Shown: one piece after another, positions 60,353-64,000 of the stretch
How the letters are laid out: each line of letters opens with the position of its first letter
How positions within the stretch are numbered: position 1 is the stretch's first letter
Translations under genes and position numbers: made by a program
From: Paenibacillus sambharensis
GTDB lineage: Bacteria > Bacillota > Bacilli > Paenibacillales > Paenibacillaceae
Assembly: GCF_003233845.1 (NCBI RefSeq)
Contig: NZ_QKRB01000044.1
Coordinates: 310,001 to 374,000 of the forward strand
DNA length: 64,000 nucleotides
Reading direction: 5' to 3'
The notes under the pieces: generated by a model
What the model saw: only the letters and a program-made list of their open reading frames with translations
Database searches by the model: none
What the model was told of the DNA's origin: nothing

Positions 60353-61372
60353 ATGCAACTGCAAACGATGGGTAAAGTTAGAGATTATTTAAGTCAGCGT
60401 GCCATATTTGTGGTCCTGATCGTACTGGTTATCGGTATTGCAATTGCCGATCCGAACTTTCTGGCCTTTTCGACCCTAAGGGACATCCTGCAGCAATCTT
60501 CTACACGTGCTATTATTGCACTCGGCGCGGCCTTTATACTCATAACCGGCGGGGTTGACCTGTCAGCGGGACGCGTGGTAGGTTTAACAGCCGTCATATC
60601 GGCCTCTATGCTTCAAGTCGATACGTATGCGGCCAAGTTCTTCCCGAACCTGCCGGAAATGCATTTCATGATTCCGATTATGGTCGGCATAGCTGCAGGT
60701 CTTATTGTCGGTCTTGTAAACGGTCTCATTGTAGCGAAGCTGAACGTTCCGCCGTTCATCGCCACACTGGGTACGATGGTTATCGTATACGGCCTCAATT
60801 CCATCTACTTCGATATGGAGCCGAATCAGTCGCAGCCGATCGCCGGCCTGCGCCCGGAATTTACGAAGCTTGGTTCTGGTTATATTGATCTGGGCGGCGG
60901 CTATTCCATTCCGTATATTGTGCTGATTGCCATAGCGGTAGCGGCTGTATGCTGGGTCATCTTCAACAAGACCCGCCTTGGCAAGAACATGTATGCAATC
61001 GGCGGCAATGTTCAGGCAGCGCATGTATCGGGTATTAACGTGGCCCGCAACCTGGTGGCGATCTATGCCATCTCCGGTGCCCTGTACGGGATTGCAGGCG
61101 TCCTGGAGGCTGCTCGTACCGGCGGCGCGACGAACAACTATGGCAACATGTATGAGCTTGATGCCATTGCAGCCTGTGTAGTCGGCGGCGTGTCGACTGC
61201 AGGCGGTATCGGTACCGTCCCTGGCGTAATGGCTGGCGTACTGATCTTCGGCGTTATCAACTACGGTCTTACCTTCATCGGTGTAAGCCCTTACTGGCAG
61301 CTGATCATCAAGGGTCTGATTATCGTAGCGGCCGTTGCGTTCGATGTTCGCAAATACATGGCCAAGAAATAA
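60353..61372 (+). CDS. mglC: Galactose/glucose ABC importer permease
   Basis: A 339-residue BPD_transp_2-family membrane protein with eight or more membrane segments. The motifs AFILITGGVDLSAGRVVGLTA and NVARNLVAIYAISGALYGIAG are typical of RbsC/MglC permeases, and the family loop EAARTGGATNNYGNMYELDAIAACVVGG is evident in pieces. It starts 18 bp after mglA and ends the operon before a strong terminator. Confidence 0.94.
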   Translation: MQLQTMGKVRDYLSQRAIFVVLIVLVIGIAIADPNFLAFSTLRDILQQSSTRAIIALGAAFILITGGVDLSAGRVVGLTAVISASMLQVDTYAAKFFPNLPEMHFMIPIMVGIAAGLIVGLVNGLIVAKLNVPPFIATLGTMVIVYGLNSIYFDMEPNQSQPIAGLRPEFTKLGSGYIDLGGGYSIPYIVLIAIAVAAVCWVIFNKTRLGKNMYAIGGNVQAAHVSGINVARNLVAIYAISGALYGIAGVLEAARTGGATNNYGNMYELDAIAACVVGGVSTAGGIGTVPGVMAGVLIFGVINYGLTFIGVSPYWQLIIKGLIIVAAVAFDVRKYMAKK

Positions 61373-61396
61373 TATTCTTATTCTTCTTCTGTAAAA

Positions 61397-61450
61397 CAAG
61401 GGCAGACTTCTATGCAGCAATTCAGCTGCATAGAAGTCTGCCCTTGTTTG
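61397..61450. terminator. Strong bidirectional terminator
   Basis: A perfect 22-bp stem (inner arm CTTCTATGCAGC with GCTGCATAGAAG) and a six-base loop end both mglC and the convergent gene at 61454. T-rich or A-rich flanks are present on both sides. Confidence 0.92.
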
Positions 61451-61453
61451 TAG

Positions 61454-62155
61454 TTAATGAATAGGATCAGTCTGGCACAACGAGAAGGTATGTTCAGCCC
61501 GTGAGTAGGCAATGCCCTCCATATAAACGGTATCACTTGTCACGGCATCGACCAGGACATAACCGGCGATCCGTTCCTCATCCTTCCATACAGCAATTGG
61601 CTGCCGTTCATGGATGCAGGTCATAAATTCGTCATCGCTCCGTACAATCTCGGGATCAGCTGATTCAGTCTGCAGCTCTGCGGCAACAATCTCCTCCTGC
61701 AGTAAATCGGCTGTCGACTCCAGCAGGTGCTCGAACTGGCTGATGGAAGATGATAAGGACTGAAGCTCGAGAATCTGGTGTTCAGCTTCCTCTAGCAGCT
61801 CCCTAAGCTTCAAGAACAGGATGGAAAGCTGAGATTTGGGGTAGGCTTCCCAATCATAGAGAGAAACGGCTGTTTGTGCCGTCTCGGAGGCATGCTTAAG
61901 GGAGGCGTGAATCTCCTTCAGTTCATCGCCTGCCCGGCCCAGGAACTGTTGAAACAAGTACAGAACAGCAAGGGCTGAGGCGGCTTCCTGCATCCGCTCC
62001 GATGGATTCGTATCCCTATGTGCAGCTTGGATCAGCTTCTCTATTCGTGCAAAACCGGGGCGGGAACGAAGCTCCGCTTCCCGGATTGTATCAATCAGCG
62101 CTTCGGTTGTTTGTCTCGTCACCGATACGGCGTCCAGCATCTTGGTGTATTCCAT
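61454..62155 (-). CDS. Hypothetical coiled-coil protein
   Basis: The ATG at 62155 (MEYTKMLDAVSV) is eight bases after AAGGGC; a GTG at 62164 would add three residues. The 233-residue product is mostly helical, with heptad-like stretches (ILFLKLRELLEEAEHQILEL and FEHLLESTADLLQEE), no signal peptide or membrane segment, and an acidic C-terminal part of possible beta structure. No family is recognised. It is transcribed alone towards mglC and divergently from the PadR gene, so the two may share a control region. Confidence 0.75.
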   Translation of the reverse strand: MEYTKMLDAVSVTRQTTEALIDTIREAELRSRPGFARIEKLIQAAHRDTNPSERMQEAASALAVLYLFQQFLGRAGDELKEIHASLKHASETAQTAVSLYDWEAYPKSQLSILFLKLRELLEEAEHQILELQSLSSSISQFEHLLESTADLLQEEIVAAELQTESADPEIVRSDDEFMTCIHERQPIAVWKDEERIAGYVLVDAVTSDTVYMEGIAYSRAEHTFSLCQTDPIH

Positions 62156-62338
62156 TTGAACCACGCCCTTATATCGTAATTATAGCCGAGAAATATCTCA
62201 GGCCCTCTAACCATCATTAACCGGATGAGTGGCGGCAGAACCGTTATAAGATGAAATTTAGGCCGGCTTTCACTTGCTTGCTGTAGGAGCTGGATAACAG
62301 CAGGGTCAAGCCGGCGGATATTACGATCGTACAGTATA

Positions 62339-62453
62339 TTGCAATGTTGAATAGCTGGTGGTATAGTATAGCGGAGGTGGATAGAACAGGAAGAGGGACT
62401 ATGTGCCATTTTTTATAAACAGCTATTCAACTATAAATAATAGTAAACATTGC
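62339..62453 (+). promoter_or_regulatory. PadR operon promoter with interrupted inverted repeat
   Basis: TTGCAA-N17-TATAGT (62339-62367) is a good promoter. The spacer region carries GCAATGTTGAATAGCTG (62341-62357). Its complement appears in the leader in two pieces: CAGCTATTCAAC (62420-62431) and AACATTGC (62446-62453), split by a 14-base A/T-rich insert. Looping or cooperative binding by the PadR protein encoded downstream is a plausible use. Confidence 0.6.
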
Positions 62454-62477
62454 GGCATAGGAGGTTGGTGTCCGGTT

Positions 62478-62795
62478 ATGAATGTTCAATTCAAGAAGGG
62501 CGTCCTGGAGATATGCGTGCTAGCGCTCGCCTCTCGTGAGGACAGGTACGGGTATGAGCTTGCGGTCAAAATCTCTGAGAAGTTCGAGCTGGCTGTCGGC
62601 AGTATCTATCCGCTGTTGAACAGGCTCACACAGGATGGATACTTCTCAACGTACCTTAGGGAATCGAGCGAAGGGCCGCCGCGCAAGTATTACCGGCTTA
62701 CTCCGGAAGGAGCGGCTTATATGCGCCATCTGGTACTCGAGTGGCATGACTTTACACGTGCAGTGAACGAAATTATTGAAGAAGGGATTCGATAG
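62478..62795 (+). CDS. PadR-family transcriptional regulator
   Basis: The ATG at 62478 lies 13 bases after AGGAGG; the open frame continues upstream without a start. The 105-residue product is a minimal PadR regulator: an HTH with VLALASREDRYGYELAVKI and SVGSIYPLLNRLTQDG-like sequence (AVGSIYPLLNRL), then the wing LRESSEGPPRKYYRLTPEG, and a C-terminal dimerisation helix. PadR proteins of this type control adjacent membrane-stress or efflux operons, here the HAAS/DUF1700 and DUF4097 genes. The HAAS gene starts two bases after its stop. Confidence 0.93.
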   Translation: MNVQFKKGVLEICVLALASREDRYGYELAVKISEKFELAVGSIYPLLNRLTQDGYFSTYLRESSEGPPRKYYRLTPEGAAYMRHLVLEWHDFTRAVNEIIEEGIR

Positions 62796-62797
62796 GA

Positions 62798-63352
62798 ATG
62801 AACAGGCAGATGTATATGCAGGAGCTGAACAGGCTTCTGGCCGTTGTTCCGGAGCCTCAGCGGGCGGAATGGCTGTATGATTATGAGCTGCATTTCGAGA
62901 TGGCGGCCGAGAATGGAGTTGCCGAAGAGCAGGCGGCGGCAGAGCTTGGGGATCCGCGTCTGATCGCCAAGGAGCTGATGCTTGGCTACCGGGTAAATCA
63001 AGCAGAAGATAAGCGCAATGTGGTATCCGTATCGCGGGCGGTGTTTGCGTCAGTTGGACTTGGATTTTTCAACCTTGTCTTCGTGCTCGGTCCCTTCATT
63101 GCGGTTCTCGGCGTGCTCATTGCCCTCTGGGCAGTGTCCGGAGCGTTCCTGCTTGTGGCGGTCGCCTGCATATGGGAGGGCTATAGAGGTGAGATGTTCT
63201 CTACGGGCCAAGGCTTCTCACTGGCTGCTGTCAGCTGCGGGCTGGGCCTGCTGACAGGAACAGGCACACTTGCCCTGAGCCGGGGATTTATGAAGATGAC
63301 ACTGACCTATTTAAGATTCAACACAAGACTGGTAAGGGGCGGGAGAGCATGA
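62798..63352 (+). CDS. DUF1700/HAAS domain membrane protein
   Basis: A 184-residue membrane protein. The N-terminal 60 residues form the HAAS-like helical domain (MYMQELNRLLAVVPEPQRAEW and AAAELGDPRLIAKELMLGYRV). Three or four membrane helices follow (SVGLGFFNLVFVLGPFIAVLG and beyond). HAAS domains are found beside PadR regulators and often contribute to envelope-stress signalling. The start is two bases after the PadR stop and its stop overlaps the following ATG by 4 bp. Confidence 0.9.
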   Translation: MNRQMYMQELNRLLAVVPEPQRAEWLYDYELHFEMAAENGVAEEQAAAELGDPRLIAKELMLGYRVNQAEDKRNVVSVSRAVFASVGLGFFNLVFVLGPFIAVLGVLIALWAVSGAFLLVAVACIWEGYRGEMFSTGQGFSLAAVSCGLGLLTGTGTLALSRGFMKMTLTYLRFNTRLVRGGRA

Positions 63353-64000
63353 GGAAATCGGTAATAGTCGGCTTAATTTTAGTTGTTGCGGGTATTGCGG
63401 GCGTGCTGGCAACTTTCAGCGGCGATGATAATATCTTGTCGTTTGGCAGCCAGGAAGTGAACCTGGCAAAGGAGGTTCCGTCGGCTGAGATACGGAGCAT
63501 TGTGGTAAACAGCGGAGGGACGGATATCCGTGTAATAAGAAGCCGCGAGGCGGGCATAATCCGAATAAATCTTGAAGGCGAAGCCAGTGCCCGTTATCTG
63601 GATGACATGGAGCTGAAAGCGGAGTTAAGTGGGGATGGGACACTAGAAATTAAGCCGGTTATTGGTGATAACTTTGTCATTGGATTTAGTGTGTTGAACC
63701 TGGCTCTTACTGTACAGCTGCCTGAACAGCTGTGGGATGAGGTTGAGGTATCCGCAGGAAGCGGCGATATTATAGTGGAGGATGTGCATGCTGCCCGTTC
63801 GCTTGTCATAAATACCGGCAGTGGTAACATTGAGGCGGACACGGTAGCGGGTGAAATCGTTAATGTCAGCACGGGGAGCGGTGACCAGGAGCTGGCAGGG
63901 GTGAGCGGAAGCAGAATGAATATCGAGGCGGGCTCGGGGAATGTTACGGTCACCTCCTTCGAGTTTCAGGAATTGGGATTCTCGGCTGGAAGCGGCGATG
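63349..64000 (+). CDS. DUF4097 family protein, truncated by window edge
   Basis: At least 217 residues are visible. An N-terminal hydrophobic stretch (VIVGLILVVAGIAGVLATF) acts as signal or anchor. The rest has the DUF4097 beta-helix pattern, with repeated turns such as VSAGSGDIIVED, INTGSGNIEAD and VSTGSGDQELAG. It is probably an exported or membrane-anchored beta-structural protein. With PadR and HAAS genes it makes the common three-gene unit of Firmicutes, whose role is not established but is tied to the envelope. It continues past base 64000. Confidence 0.88.
   Translation, partial: MRKSVIVGLILVVAGIAGVLATFSGDDNILSFGSQEVNLAKEVPSAEIRSIVVNSGGTDIRVIRSREAGIIRINLEGEASARYLDDMELKAELSGDGTLEIKPVIGDNFVIGFSVLNLALTVQLPEQLWDEVEVSAGSGDIIVEDVHAARSLVINTGSGNIEADTVAGEIVNVSTGSGDQELAGVSGSRMNIEAGSGNVTVTSFEFQELGFSAGSGD

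Noticed and set aside
1-64000. tRNA, rRNA, riboswitch, prophage or intact insertion sequence
   Set aside because: No cloverleaf, rRNA segment, aptamer-like leader, integrase or transposase pattern could be recognised by eye in either strand; a covariance-model search would be decisive.

Overview
The window reads as chromosomal DNA of a Paenibacillus-like, endospore-forming Firmicute. The supporting signs are strong AGGAGG-type ribosome binding sites, many lipoprotein-anchored sugar-binding proteins, YesM/YesN-type two-component genes, an LtaS-type lipoteichoic acid synthase, B. subtilis-type nasBC nitrate reductase genes, PAS histidine kinases without partners, and a moderately GC-rich base composition. 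No rRNA, tRNA, CRISPR array, intact insertion sequence or prophage was seen. The genus is an inference from gene content.

Layout. 1-702: two tandem CBO0543-type membrane proteins, the first cut by the window edge. 791-8670: a GntR/HutC regulator, a TetR gene beside a decayed MFS gene, then a binding-protein/permease/permease/ATPase importer followed by a broken metallo-beta-lactamase-fold gene and an inositol-monophosphatase-family gene. A perfect 16-bp palindrome typical of HutC-type operators lies just before the importer. 8671-12454: an AT-rich island with a small secreted protein, three integral membrane proteins and an ABC ATPase, probably horizontally acquired. 12559-14309: an aldo/keto reductase and an SDR oxidoreductase. 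14727-20227: an alpha-glucoside (Agl-like) importer without its own ATPase, plus a GH13 glucosidase. 20427-22126: a formate/nitrite-family channel overlapping L-lactate dehydrogenase. 22300-26977: an amidinotransferase-fold enzyme, a J-like membrane protein, a PAS histidine kinase, and PspA/PspC envelope-stress proteins.

27389-31901: nasB-nasC assimilatory nitrate reductase, preceded by an exact match to the TnrA/GlnR consensus. 32036-35691: glycerophosphodiesterase, a sugar-type MFS carrier and a BCCT osmolyte carrier. 35852-44238: a GGDEF cyclase, a DMT exporter, an LtaS-type enzyme, another CBO0543 protein, a PDZ-Lon protease and an MFS carrier. 44367-47957: a giant CheB-CheR-PAS-PAS-histidine kinase fusion. 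48076-50700: a PfpI-family stress protein, a symmetric repeat cluster and an acyltransferase. 50886-52757: an EAL phosphodiesterase with a degenerate GGDEF domain.

53053-61372: YesN-type regulator, YesM-type kinase and a sugar-binding lipoprotein, followed by mglBAC; these probably form a three-component galactose/glucose sensing and uptake unit. 61454-64000: a coiled-coil protein, then a PadR, HAAS/DUF1700 and DUF4097 operon that runs off the right edge.

Functionally the window is dominated by nutrient acquisition (at least three binding-protein importers), nitrogen assimilation, envelope maintenance and signalling (two orphan kinases, c-di-GMP synthesis and breakdown, and one complete two-component pair). 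The least explained parts are the AT-rich island at 8.7-12.5 kb, the CheB-CheR-kinase fusion with its palindromic upstream region, and the 50-bp-period repeat cluster near 49 kb.
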